NCBI GenBank assembly: GCA_040007895.1
Contig: JBDTUE010000003.1
Location: 1 to 52,081, forward strand
Source of the DNA: JADJLQ01 sp040007895
GTDB taxonomy: Bacteria; Bacteroidota; Bacteroidia; Chitinophagales; Saprospiraceae
Direction: 5' to 3'
Length of the DNA: 52,081 bases
Both the position numbers and the translations under genes were made by a program. Under the pieces are notes generated by a model, which did no database searches, was not told the DNA's origin, and saw nothing but the letters and a program-made list of their open reading frames with translations. Positions 27,733 through 36,144 of the stretch are shown here, one piece after another; within the stretch, counting starts at the first letter, position 1; every line of letters begins with the position of its first letter.

Positions 27733-30399
27733 CTAATCAATAATTTTGAAAACCCGCTTAAATAATTGAATAAGAAAAACAGGTGCAATACTCGTTAAAG
27801 CTATAATCGACCAGGTGCTTATACTTAATGTTTGAAGCCCAATATATTTATTAAGTGGACTCACAAAGTAGAATAAGGCCATGATTGCAATACATAACAG
27901 CAAGGCTGCCCAGGTAAATTTATTTCGGGTGATTTCATTATTGCTGAATGATATTTTACGGGAGGATAAATTTAGGACATGCCACAATTGGGATATAGCA
28001 AGGCTGAAGAAGGTGATATTATTACAACGGGGAGCATCATACTTCAAGTAATAACTACAGTACCAGGTGACTACCATAATGGGCAATGCTAATAACAGGG
28101 CATATACATTTATGGTAAACCAATCTCTTTTAATAATAATAGGCTGCTGCGGATTTCGTGGAGCGATTTTCATAATCAGATCATTACCTTTTCCAAGCCC
28201 TAATGCCAATGCCGGAAAAATATCGGTAACCAAATTGAGGAAGAGTATTTGTAAGGGAAGTATCGAAAACGGGAAGTTTAATAACCCTAAAAAAAATACA
28301 ATAAATATTTCGCTAAGGTTGCAGGAAAGCAAGTACATTAAAAAGTTTTTAATGTTTTTGAAGATTACCCTGCCTTGCATAATGGCGGCCACAATAGAAG
28401 TAAAAGAATCATCTTTTAAAATCATTGCTGCCGTTTCTTTCGCCACCTGTGAGCCACGTATACCCATGGCAATACCAATATCCGCTTTTTTAAGGGCAGG
28501 AGCATCGTTTATTCCATCCCCCGTCATGGCAACGATATTGCCATGCTTCTGATAAAGGCTTACCATATCTAACTTTTGCTTTGGTGTTACCCTTGCAAAA
28601 ATGGTAGCAGTAAATAATTTTTCTTCAGGTAATTTGGAGACTAATTCTTTACCATTAATAACAACGTTATCTTTTTCTGATAGCTTTATTTTTTCAGCAA
28701 TATGGAGTGCTGTGGCCGGATGGTCGCCTGTGATCATAATCACTTTGATGCCTGCGTCCCTGCAGGACTGTAAGGCATCCACCACTTCCATTCGGGGAGG
28801 GTCTAAAAATGCGATTAAACCTGCCAGGGTTAAGTCCGATAAAAAATTATTCATGGGGATATCGGCAGCTTCCTTAAATGCAAATGCTAAAACTTTGCAG
28901 CCCTGTGCCTGGATAGCATCTGCTTTTTGAAGAAATAATTTTTTATCATCCTCAGTTAAAGGGATTACACGATCACCAATACAATACAAAATGCATTTGT
29001 GTATTATTTCTTCTACAGCCCCTTTTGCCGCTACAAAGTTTCCAGTGTCAGTTTTATGCAAGGTGGCCATTAATTTTGTTTCAGAATTAAATGGTGCTTC
29101 GGCGATACGAGGATAGGATGCGTTTATATCTGCCGTTATTATTTTGTTGGAATTTATAAATTGCAAAAGAGCAATTTCAATAGGGTCGCCCAACTGTTTT
29201 TTCTTATTTTCTTTCTCTTTGCTTACGGCATTATTGCATAATGTGGAGATAAGCAATAGTTTTTCAAAGCCTGTCTTATTTTTTTTTATTGCTTCCTCCA
29301 AGGCATGGCTATTTTTATTAACCATAATGTCTTCATCAAAAAATAACAAGCTATCTACATCAATTTTATTTTCTGTTAATGTGCCTGTTTTGTCTGTAAA
29401 AATTATATTGATACCACCCAGGGTTTCTACGGACGCCAATCTTTTAATAAGCACATTCTTCCTGGCCAGGCGCAACATTCCATACGTAAGAGCAATAATA
29501 CTTATCACAGGCAGACCTTCCGGTATAGCAGCCACGGCCAATGCCAACGCTGTCTCTACAATAAGGTAAAACTGTTTGCCCTGCAGCAATCCTGTTATTA
29601 TAAATATACTTGCAAATGATGCCGTAACCAGCATTAATATTTTTGTAAGGCCCTGTAGCTTCTTTTCTAATGGGGTAGCATCCTGCTTTGCTGTTTCTAC
29701 CATCGCTGTAATTTTCCCTAATTCAGTATTAAGGCCTGTACCGGTTACGAGCCCTCTGGCATTGCCTTTTACAACAGATGTTCCTTTAAATATTAAATTT
29801 ATTTTATCAGGAAGGGGAACATCCCCTTCCATAATTTTAATATTTTTTTCAATAGGTAAAGATTCTCCTGTAAGTGCCGACTCATCAATTTGCAATTGAT
29901 TTACTTCGATTAGTCTAGCATCAGCCAATACCATATCACCAGCTTCTAATACCAACACATCACCAGGCACGATTCTTTCAGACGGAATTTCTTTGAGGGC
30001 ACTGTCTCTCCATACTTTCGAAACGCTAATGTCCATTTCCTTTAATGCTTTCATAGAATTACGGGCTTGTAATTCCATAAAAAACCCAAGAACGGCAGTA
30101 ATAAAAATTACACTAATGATGGCAAATCCTTCTATCCAATCCTCAAAGAAAAAGGAAAAACCTGCCGCTACGACCAGCAATAAAATGATCGGGCTTTTAA
30201 ATTGTTCAAATAAAATAAGCCAAATACTTTTTTGCTTTTGCGCTGCATAACTGTTTAAGCCATACGTTGCAATTCTTTCAGCGATCCTGCTTTCCTTTAA
30301 CCCGGTTTTTAGATTGGTATCCAACAATTTTGCAAGGTCATCAGGCTTTATGGTATAAGTGTTTTCTATTGGATATATATCATCTTTCTGTGTCCCCAT
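27733..30399 (-). CDS. Calcium-type P2A P-type ATPase (SERCA/PMR1-like)
   Basis: An 888-residue cation pump. Actuator TGES at 177-180; M4 PEGLP (293-297) with the Ca2+-ligand Glu; phosphorylation D336 in TDKTGT; hinge MTGDGINDAPALKKADIGIAMG. M5 carries SCNLSE and M6 carries LNLVTDIFPALALG, matching the Asn/Glu and Asn/Asp cation ligands of SERCA pumps. Export of Ca2+ (or Mn2+) is therefore predicted. Ten membrane helices and the C-terminal domain are complete. Mycobacterial CtpF, a member of the DosR hypoxia regulon, is of the same broad type. It is 53 bp downstream of the AI-2E permease gene and is followed, after a CPBP gene, by mgtA. Confidence 0.92.
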   Translation of the reverse strand: MGTQKDDIYPIENTYTIKPDDLAKLLDTNLKTGLKESRIAERIATYGLNSYAAQKQKSIWLILFEQFKSPIILLLVVAAGFSFFFEDWIEGFAIISVIFITAVLGFFMELQARNSMKALKEMDISVSKVWRDSALKEIPSERIVPGDVLVLEAGDMVLADARLIEVNQLQIDESALTGESLPIEKNIKIMEGDVPLPDKINLIFKGTSVVKGNARGLVTGTGLNTELGKITAMVETAKQDATPLEKKLQGLTKILMLVTASFASIFIITGLLQGKQFYLIVETALALAVAAIPEGLPVISIIALTYGMLRLARKNVLIKRLASVETLGGINIIFTDKTGTLTENKIDVDSLLFFDEDIMVNKNSHALEEAIKKNKTGFEKLLLISTLCNNAVSKEKENKKKQLGDPIEIALLQFINSNKIITADINASYPRIAEAPFNSETKLMATLHKTDTGNFVAAKGAVEEIIHKCILYCIGDRVIPLTEDDKKLFLQKADAIQAQGCKVLAFAFKEAADIPMNNFLSDLTLAGLIAFLDPPRMEVVDALQSCRDAGIKVIMITGDHPATALHIAEKIKLSEKDNVVINGKELVSKLPEEKLFTATIFARVTPKQKLDMVSLYQKHGNIVAMTGDGINDAPALKKADIGIAMGIRGSQVAKETAAMILKDDSFTSIVAAIMQGRVIFKNIKNFLMYLLSCNLSEIFIVFFLGLLNFPFSILPLQILFLNLVTDIFPALALGLGKGNDLIMKIAPRNPQQPIIIKRDWFTINVYALLLALPIMVVTWYCSYYLKYDAPRCNNITFFSLAISQLWHVLNLSSRKISFSNNEITRNKFTWAALLLCIAIMALFYFVSPLNKYIGLQTLSISTWSIIALTSIAPVFLIQLFKRVFKIID

Positions 30400-30452
30400 C
30401 GTTTTAATTTTCTAATTACTTATCTGATTTTTCGACCCGTTTAAAGCTTTGG

Positions 30453-31535
30453 TCACGTTTTTTTTAATTTTATCCACTTACTGGTAATGGGCTTGTCCTC
30501 ACCAAGTAGTACTCCCCATTTTTTAAACTGTTCAGTATGGTCAAATATTATTTTGAAAACGGCCATCAATGGCAACGATAAAAACATACCCGTAATACCG
30601 GCCAACGCCCCTCCAATAAAAACTCCAAAAAGGCTTACCAAAGCATTAATTCTAATTTTGGACCCAACAATAAAAGGCATTAAAATATTATTGTCTAAAA
30701 GCTGCACGATCGAAATTATTATCAAGACTGTAAATACCGCACCCAGATCAGCTGTGGAACTAAGGGTTAGTAATACGCCCAGCACATTGCCAATAAGAGC
30801 TCCCACATAGGGTATCAGATTGAGGACGGCAAAAATAATGGCAATAAGGAATGCATAGTTAATGCCAAAAAGCATTAAAGTTCCCCCAAGCAAAATGGTC
30901 ATATAACCAAACTGAATCAGTAGCCCCACGATGTAGTTTTGAAGAATAGATTCAATACTTTTTAATGTTTGCCCTACTTGTTCGCTTTCATCTTCCCGAA
31001 ACCACATGAGCAAAAATCTTCTTAATATATTTTTGTAATACAGTATAAGAAAGGTATAGATTGGAAATAACCCAAAAAATATTATTACGGTGCCTATGGA
31101 ACCTGCAACATTGTTTAGAAAATTTCCTGCGGAATCAAGCAACTTATTAGCTTGTTGGTTGATTATTTCACCTTGCTGAGCTATAGAAATGGATGTTTTA
31201 GTACTGAACCAACTACTAATTGCATTGATGTGATTGGTGATATTTTGTTTGATCGTCGTAAAATTATTGACTAATGGTTTTAACTGCGAAGTGATAAAAA
31301 ATACAATCAGTGCAAGTACGATGGTCATAAGTATAATGGTTAGGAATATTGAAATACTGTTGGGTACCTTGTTGCGAAAAAAAAATCTGTAAACAGGTAA
31401 CAACACAATGGATGCAACTAAGGCCATAAGAATAGGCATTATGATATTTTGCATTTGATTGATAACCAAACCAAGTAAAACGAGCCCTAATAATTCTATG
31501 GAGCGTTTTACGGTTAAAGGAAGTTGTTGTATCAT
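30453..31535 (-). CDS. AI-2E/PerM-family membrane permease
   Basis: A 360-residue integral membrane protein with about seven to eight helices and the family pattern: two N-terminal helices, a polar helical segment (about 95-150), and the C-terminal bundle with IIFAVLNLIPYVGALIGNVLG and DNNILMPFIVGSKIRINALVSLFGVFIGG. The IPYVG and PxxxGxxxxxxP(L/N)ALV-like features identify the AI-2E transporter family. Despite the name, known members export diverse solutes or act as Na+/H+ antiporters. It is tightly packed between the NmrA-like gene (4 bp) and the SERCA-like ATPase. Confidence 0.9.
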   Translation of the reverse strand: MIQQLPLTVKRSIELLGLVLLGLVINQMQNIIMPILMALVASIVLLPVYRFFFRNKVPNSISIFLTIILMTIVLALIVFFITSQLKPLVNNFTTIKQNITNHINAISSWFSTKTSISIAQQGEIINQQANKLLDSAGNFLNNVAGSIGTVIIFFGLFPIYTFLILYYKNILRRFLLMWFREDESEQVGQTLKSIESILQNYIVGLLIQFGYMTILLGGTLMLFGINYAFLIAIIFAVLNLIPYVGALIGNVLGVLLTLSSTADLGAVFTVLIIISIVQLLDNNILMPFIVGSKIRINALVSLFGVFIGGALAGITGMFLSLPLMAVFKIIFDHTEQFKKWGVLLGEDKPITSKWIKLKKT

Positions 31536-31539
31536 TTTT

Positions 31540-32079
31540 TTAATTATTTCTTACGGTGGGCAAAAAGGTCATAAATAGGATGATGATAGAAAAAAATAAA
31601 TAGAAAGTAGGTAGGCTGCTTGCTGAATTTAGAAACATTATAGGAATTTGAATCCAAATAATAAGAGCGAAAGCGAGAAAAGTGTAATGGATGTTACTTT
31701 CCACGATCAACTTTTCAATTTTATATTGAGGAATTATTTTACTCTTTTCAACTCCTTGAACTGATATAAAAACTAAATGTTTCACAGCACATTGAATGGC
31801 CGTTTCAATGAGGGGTTTAAAAATTTTTGTTACCTTGGAAATCTGGGGTGGACGAACCAAGAAAAGAATATCACAACGTTCTAAAGAAGGCTTGAAAGTA
31901 GCAGTATCGTTAAAGTCAAAGTGAGTTGTTTTAAGTTGAAATCCTGAAAGTAAATGTTTATTTTTTTCTACATTCCTGATTCCGGCATAAATTTTAAAAT
32001 CGTTGTTGAGTTTGACTAACGCTTTGATTAGTGCCATTCCTGCATTGACTGTAGCTCCTGTTATTAGAATATTTTTCAC
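31540..32079 (-). CDS. NmrA-like NAD(P)-binding protein, apparently truncated
   Basis: A 179-residue frame. Residues 1-135 are a normal atypical short-chain dehydrogenase/NmrA N-terminus: ILITGATVNAGMALIKAL binds the dinucleotide (the usual GxxGxxG is altered to GATVNAG), and HLVFISVQGVEKS and NIHYTFL match the family. Full members continue for another 120-150 residues. Here, just after YTFL, where an Arg-Pro is normally expected, the sequence turns into a hydrophobic, Phe/Ile/Leu-rich tail unlike the family, and the next gene begins 4 bp after the stop. This looks like a gene whose 3' half was lost. It may still be translated but is unlikely to be an intact enzyme. Confidence 0.65.
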   Translation of the reverse strand: MKNILITGATVNAGMALIKALVKLNNDFKIYAGIRNVEKNKHLLSGFQLKTTHFDFNDTATFKPSLERCDILFLVRPPQISKVTKIFKPLIETAIQCAVKHLVFISVQGVEKSKIIPQYKIEKLIVESNIHYTFLAFALIIWIQIPIMFLNSASSLPTFYLFFSIIILFMTFLPTVRNN

Positions 32080-32146
32080 GGTTTTTATTCAAATAGGTTA
32101 CTTATTTAAAATTTGAGGTCAGCTTACAACACGGTTTTTAATTAAA

Positions 32147-32557
32147 TTAATCCGATTTGTTTTTCTTTTCAACTTCCAGCTTTAATTCTTCAATTTCGGC
32201 ATCCAACTTTTCCTTTTTCATACCAACCCTTACAAAGCCAAATATGCTCATGTAAATATTTGCAATCCATACCAAAGCAAAACCTCCAATAAGGTACCCA
32301 CGCCAATCAGCAAACAACAGATGGTATCGTGTAAGAAGCAAAAAGGCGATGGCAACATAGTGGCTGAAACAATATTCACAGGTAAAAAGATAATAGAATT
32401 TGCGTTGCCATATTGTTTTACTTGATTTAGATTTTATCATGCAAAAATCTCTTGGTTCTTTAAATACTTCTTCATGCGTTACCGTCCAGGCAATACAGGC
32501 TATAGGTAATGCAAGTAAGAAAAGCCACGAAACTTGTTCAGGTAATTGTGCAGCCAT
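32147..32557 (-). CDS. Small membrane protein with CxxC-SHY motif
   Basis: A 136-residue protein with about three hydrophobic segments (8-25, 65-80, 85-108) and a highly charged coiled-coil-like C-terminus rich in Glu and Lys. A Cys pair sits in TCEYCFSHYVA (about 59-69), reminiscent of the CxxC-x-W/Y motif of DUF1360-type membrane proteins, but I cannot assign it firmly. It lies 67 bp ahead of the NmrA-like gene on the same strand and likely belongs to the same transcript. Confidence 0.65.
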   Translation of the reverse strand: MAAQLPEQVSWLFLLALPIACIAWTVTHEEVFKEPRDFCMIKSKSSKTIWQRKFYYLFTCEYCFSHYVAIAFLLLTRYHLLFADWRGYLIGGFALVWIANIYMSIFGFVRVGMKKEKLDAEIEELKLEVEKKNKSD

Positions 32558-32922
32558 ATTATGTTAAATCATTTTTTCTTTTATTTTGTTGATAAATTTA
32601 TTCCCTTGCTTTCTTTGTCACGTTCTTCAACATCTACTCCTTGCTTTTCAAGTTTTATTTGCATGAAAGAATTTTCTTTGTGCTTCACTTTGTATGTCAA
32701 CTAATTGGACTTTTGGCTTGTTTTTTAAATCGCTTTCTTGTACTCAATTTTTTGTATGTAGGATTCCATTTTTAAAATTTCCTAGGTCACTACAGGAATC
32801 GCTTTAATACTTACAAATTCTATAACTCTGCTAATTTTTAATAAGGCAATCCATTCATTTCCATATGAAGAATGTATCGAAGGAACACCCGACTGCACTA
32901 AAAACCTGACTCAATACATTTT
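32558..32922. other. Gene-free spacer between Acg-like gene and small membrane protein
   Basis: The 365 bp contain only fragments of open frame. On the minus strand a 27-codon frame beginning MQIKLEKQGVDVEERDKESK (about 32665 down to 32582) is in a coding-like style and could be the tail of a lost gene, but there is an in-frame stop 12 codons before it. No hairpin terminator was seen. Confidence 0.4.
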
Positions 32923-34038
32923 TTATATTCTCACAAACCAATCAACAGGCCGTCTTAATGAAACTGGTTCTGGATAATTTTTTAAATAACCCATTCTTAA
33001 AATAAATTGTATATTTTCTGTAATACCTATTGATTGATTATTAGTTTGTTTGGTGGGTGATTCTTCCAATATCTGTGTCATAGGATGAATGGCAATACCC
33101 CTCTCTCTTATTTTTAAAAATAACCGTTGCATTCTTTTTCCAGTCTCCAATAATGTTGCCACTGCATTGTCTTTACTCGTAATCAATAACCAGCCTGCCG
33201 ATTGCGAAACTTGCTTTATTACATGGTCAATATTTTTATCCCTAAAACTATTCTTCATCGCACTGTTTTTGCTATAAAAATTTCGAACGACAAATCCTGA
33301 TACCCCTTTAATTTCCATGCTAGCAGTTGTTAATCCATCCATATTTTTTTCTGCGTCTTTACTGCTGAATCTTATCCATTCTGATAATTCCTTTTCTGCA
33401 TCATCGCGGTAAGATTGGATTTTATTTGCTTCAATAGTTTGTTCATTCAAATATTGATATTCTTTTGAGCCATTCGGTATAAAATTGAAAAAATCTTTTT
33501 CATCATTAAATAGAAAACCTGCATCTTCTTTTTTCAACGGGTCATTTAGATAATGGGAACGAACTGTTCTGCGTTTTTTTATTTTAGCAATCTGGAAAGG
33601 GGTTGCCGCAGCAGATTTAATCAGGTTCACATCTACCATATTTTCATCCTGATTCGTTGAGGCCAATACAATAAATGCGCAATTGTAACCTAACGTATTG
33701 GCAGCATATTCCAGGGTTTGAATAAAGGTACCTATTGATAAAATAGTTTCTCTTTGCGTTGGGTCAACACCAGGAAGCCATTTTGTTTTATCATTGCAAA
33801 TAATCCAATGGTATGGTTCAATGTATTTTATAAACCAGGGTTGTGTATTGTGACCGCTTGGCGCAAGGGATGCTAAATATAAAACTTCTCTTTCATCAGC
33901 AGTTAATGGAATCTTGCCTGTGGGATATGTCTTAATATCTTTCCGTCCAAAATTATTTTTATCACTATACAGGTAGTAGGCAACACCTGCAATTACAACA
34001 GTACTACCGATACCAGTTAAAAAATTTCTTCTCTTCAT
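32923..34038 (-). CDS. Acg-family nitroreductase-like flavoprotein with Tat-like signal
   Basis: A 371-residue protein of the Acg branch of the nitroreductase fold. The N-terminus MKRRNFLTGIGSTVVIAGVAYYL resembles a twin-arginine signal/membrane anchor (KRRNFL). The family motifs are LAPSGHNTQPW (58-68) and DPTQRE followed by SIGTFIQTLEYAA (92-113). Acg of Mycobacterium tuberculosis, a DosR-regulated dormancy protein, binds FMN and covers its active site with a lid, and may store flavin instead of reducing nitro compounds; the same may hold here (inference). It is the first gene of the minus-strand arm and diverges from the BON gene across a 0.7 kb spacer. Confidence 0.88.
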   Translation of the reverse strand: MKRRNFLTGIGSTVVIAGVAYYLYSDKNNFGRKDIKTYPTGKIPLTADEREVLYLASLAPSGHNTQPWFIKYIEPYHWIICNDKTKWLPGVDPTQRETILSIGTFIQTLEYAANTLGYNCAFIVLASTNQDENMVDVNLIKSAAATPFQIAKIKKRRTVRSHYLNDPLKKEDAGFLFNDEKDFFNFIPNGSKEYQYLNEQTIEANKIQSYRDDAEKELSEWIRFSSKDAEKNMDGLTTASMEIKGVSGFVVRNFYSKNSAMKNSFRDKNIDHVIKQVSQSAGWLLITSKDNAVATLLETGKRMQRLFLKIRERGIAIHPMTQILEESPTKQTNNQSIGITENIQFILRMGYLKNYPEPVSLRRPVDWFVRI

Positions 34039-34290
34039 ATGTTTTGTCTTTCTGCACTACGGTACAATCAATTTAATTCGCAGATTAATTAATAGTTAAT
34101 TGTGAAAAAGTTTCTCCAGGGCCATTTCGCACAAGGAAGCTTAAAACAATGCCCTCAATTCTTTAATATTTTTTCAACATCCGCAGTTTTAGAAGATTCT
34201 CCGTATCTATTGGTCATTTTTGTAGAGTAGATTAATGAAATACTAGTGATAAAACGATTCTAACCTGGACCGAATGATCTATTCCATAAT

Positions 34291-34322
34291 TTAGAATATT
34301 TATTTGATTATAAATATTCTAA
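34291..34322. promoter_or_regulatory. Perfect 13-bp inverted repeat in the divergent spacer
   Basis: TTAGAATATTTAT and ATAAATATTCTAA are exact reverse complements separated by TTGATT. There is no adjoining T-run on either strand, so a terminator is unlikely. The A/T-rich dyad fits an operator for a dimeric regulator acting on the two divergent arms, but no regulator gene lies nearby. Confidence 0.5.
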
Positions 34323-34422
34323 TGAAGAATCATTTTTTTTCGCCATCAGCAAAGGTGGCTATTCTACATTCATATAGTATTGCACAATTATGGAAATAAG
34401 TTATAACATTCACACTTTATAG

Positions 34423-34698
34423 TACAGATTAATTCAGTTTTGGTATAACTATGGACCTGCCATAAAAAAACCAATTCTTTTTTATGACAGTGCACCAGAA
34501 CGAAAGGAAGCTACAAAAAAGATCTGAATGATTGCAACCTCAAACTTGAGTGAATTATCAGAAAAACTAATAGGAAGTAGTCAAAAACAGTTAGTTGTAA
34601 TGCCTTCACCGATGGAAGAAGTGAAAGCATTTATAATAAAAGTGAATCTTGATCCATTGTCGAGAATGTGTGAATTATACAACTCATATACTTTATAG
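34423..34698 (+). pseudogene. Interrupted small reading frame of unknown identity
   Basis: Between stops, the frame reads ...YNYGPAIKKPILFYDSAP then ERKEATKKI, meets a TGA at 34525-34527, and resumes immediately at an ATG (34528) for 56 codons with normal-looking composition (MIATSNLSELSEKL...). The continuity of protein-like sequence across the stop suggests a decayed gene. I do not recognise the family. The second half alone (34528-34698) could also be a short gene. Confidence 0.35.
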
Positions 34699-34775
34699 TG
34701 TAACAGTATCGTATCTAAAAGCAGCAAACTTCGCACAATCGCAAAAATGAATTTGTGGTTTCAAATTATAACGAG

Positions 34776-35453
34776 ATGAAAGATAATGCAGAGTTGCAAA
34801 AAGATGTTCAGGATGCCATTAAATGGGAACCATTATTGAATGCAGCCGAAATTGGTGTTATTGTTAAAGATGGAATAGTTACACTTACCGGTGTTGTGGA
34901 CAACTATACAAAAAAAACCGAAGCAGAAAATGCAGCCAAGAATGTAGCAGGCGTAAAAGCAGTGGTTGAAAAAATTGAAGTAAAGTTTAGCAACAGTTTT
35001 GGAAAAAAGAATGACAATGAAATTGCCATCGAAGTTTTAAATGCGTATAAATGGAACTGGCAGGTTCCAAATGACAAGGTAAAAATAAAAGTAGAGAATG
35101 GCTGGATTACGCTGGAAGGTGAACTGGAGTACAATTACCAGAGAGATGCGGCTAAAAATGCTATAAAGAATCTCCTGGGTGTGATAGGAGTTTCAAATAA
35201 TATCACCATTAAAACGACCACGGACGAAAAGGTGGAGAAGGCTGACATTGTATCTGCCCTTAAACGAAGCTGGTCAATATGCGATAGCGATATTGAGGTT
35301 AAAGTCTCAGGCCATAAAGCAACATTGACTGGTACCGTGGATTCCTGGTATCAGAAAGAAGAAGCCGGCCGCATTGCCTTTAATGCTCCTGGGATTTGGT
35401 CTGTAGATAATGAACTGATTGTGGATTACGACTATGCATTAATTGATGCCTAA
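34776..35453 (+). CDS. Triple BON-domain stress protein (OsmY-like)
   Basis: A 225-residue protein made of three consecutive BON domains (about 4-73, 82-150 and 153-221), each with the alpha-beta pattern and a GIVTLTGVVDNY-type strand followed by VAGVKAVVEKIEV. No signal peptide is visible, so it is likely cytoplasmic, unlike periplasmic E. coli OsmY. BON domains bind phospholipid or stabilise membranes and are induced by osmotic and other stress. The ATG at 34776 (MKDNAELQKDVQDAIKWEP) was chosen; a GTG 21 bp upstream would add seven residues unlike the family. A hairpin follows the gene. A decayed second copy of this gene lies near 39.8 kb. Confidence 0.9.
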   Translation: MKDNAELQKDVQDAIKWEPLLNAAEIGVIVKDGIVTLTGVVDNYTKKTEAENAAKNVAGVKAVVEKIEVKFSNSFGKKNDNEIAIEVLNAYKWNWQVPNDKVKIKVENGWITLEGELEYNYQRDAAKNAIKNLLGVIGVSNNITIKTTTDEKVEKADIVSALKRSWSICDSDIEVKVSGHKATLTGTVDSWYQKEEAGRIAFNAPGIWSVDNELIVDYDYALIDA

Positions 35454-35461
35454 ATATCCTC

Positions 35462-35495
35462 AGTATAAATGGGAGTGTTTCCTCCCATTTATACT
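35462..35495 (+). terminator. Strong hairpin after the BON gene
   Basis: A perfect 14-bp stem (AGTATAAATGGGAG with CTCCCATTTATACT) and 6-nt loop begins 8 bp after the stop codon. There is no long T-run after it, so it may work as a terminator or as a 3' stabilising structure. Confidence 0.65.
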
Positions 35496-35554
35496 ATATT
35501 ATCCTGAACCGCGACTTAAATGAGGGCAACCTATTTTATCGAAATTTACATAAC

Positions 35555-35740
35555 ATGAACAAGAGAGAAAAAAAGGAGTTAAGGGGAAAATTAATTGTAG
35601 CAGTAAAAAAGGTATTGACGACAAACAATGCGCTTCTCACTTTTAAAATTGAGAAGGCTTTTAAAAAGTCCATCAAAGAGATTGTAAAAAAAAGCAGAAA
35701 AAAGATCATTATCAAAAAAAAATCTGCCGTTACCAAGTAA
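35555..35740 (+). CDS. Lysine-rich small basic protein
   Basis: A 61-residue protein in which roughly a third of the residues are Lys (MNKREKKELRGKL, then KKVLTTNNALLTFKIEKAFKKSIKEIVKK). The pattern suggests two amphipathic helices with a strongly basic C-terminus. The antisense frame is merely its shadow. No named family is recognised; nucleic-acid binding or a histone-like role is a guess from charge. It stands in the rightward arm between the BON gene and the SHOCT remnant. Confidence 0.55.
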   Translation: MNKREKKELRGKLIVAVKKVLTTNNALLTFKIEKAFKKSIKEIVKKSRKKIIIKKKSAVTK

Positions 35741-35783
35741 TAATACGTGACAGAGGCTTCAAAAATTTATAAAATCAAAAATT

Positions 35784-36019
35784 ATGTTTTACGGTGGTTA
35801 TCACTTTCGGGCAATGGATCTGGTGTGGTGATGTTTAGGAATGACTTTTATATTCTGGATTTTCGCTACGCCTTACGATATTCCAGATCGACGAAGGAAT
35901 AGAGATTCAACATTGCATATTTTGCAAATACGTTTAGCTTCCGGACAAATAAACGAGATGAACATCAGGAAAGGACAAGGATATTAGACAGGATCTGTCA
36001 AAGTTTTCCTGATAAGTAA
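35784..36019 (+). pseudogene. Decayed SHOCT-domain small membrane protein
   Basis: The frame starts MFYGGYHFRAMDLVW, meets TGA at 35829-35831 where a Trp is expected in the usual WWFLW stretch, then continues CLGMTFIFWIFATPYDIP, a membrane segment and linker typical of Bacteroidota SHOCT proteins. It goes on through LHILQIRLASGQIN. Near 35952 the reading shifts by one base, after which RDEHQERTRILDR completes the SHOCT helix pair and ends at a TAA (36017-36019). One nonsense change and one deletion thus break an otherwise recognisable gene. The remaining space to 36144 holds nothing I can name. Confidence 0.7.
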
Positions 36020-36144
36020 AGAAGCGCCTTTTGTTATTACTATGGTATTGAAAGAATAAATCAAAGTTAAACTTTTAATATAGTCAGGAATTTCTTCGCT
36101 ATTTAGCAGTAAATTTTTCAAGTTTTTAGCAAATAAATCAGGTA

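Larger units (their letters stand above)
34039..34754. other. Divergent spacer at the centre of the stress island
   Basis: This 716-bp region separates the leftward arm (starting with the Acg-like gene) from the rightward arm (starting with the BON gene), so promoters for both arms should lie here. It contains a perfect 13-bp inverted repeat (34291-34322) and an interrupted reading frame on the plus strand (34423-34698), both listed separately. I could not identify a full TAnnTTTG/TTTG promoter pair. Confidence 0.5.
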
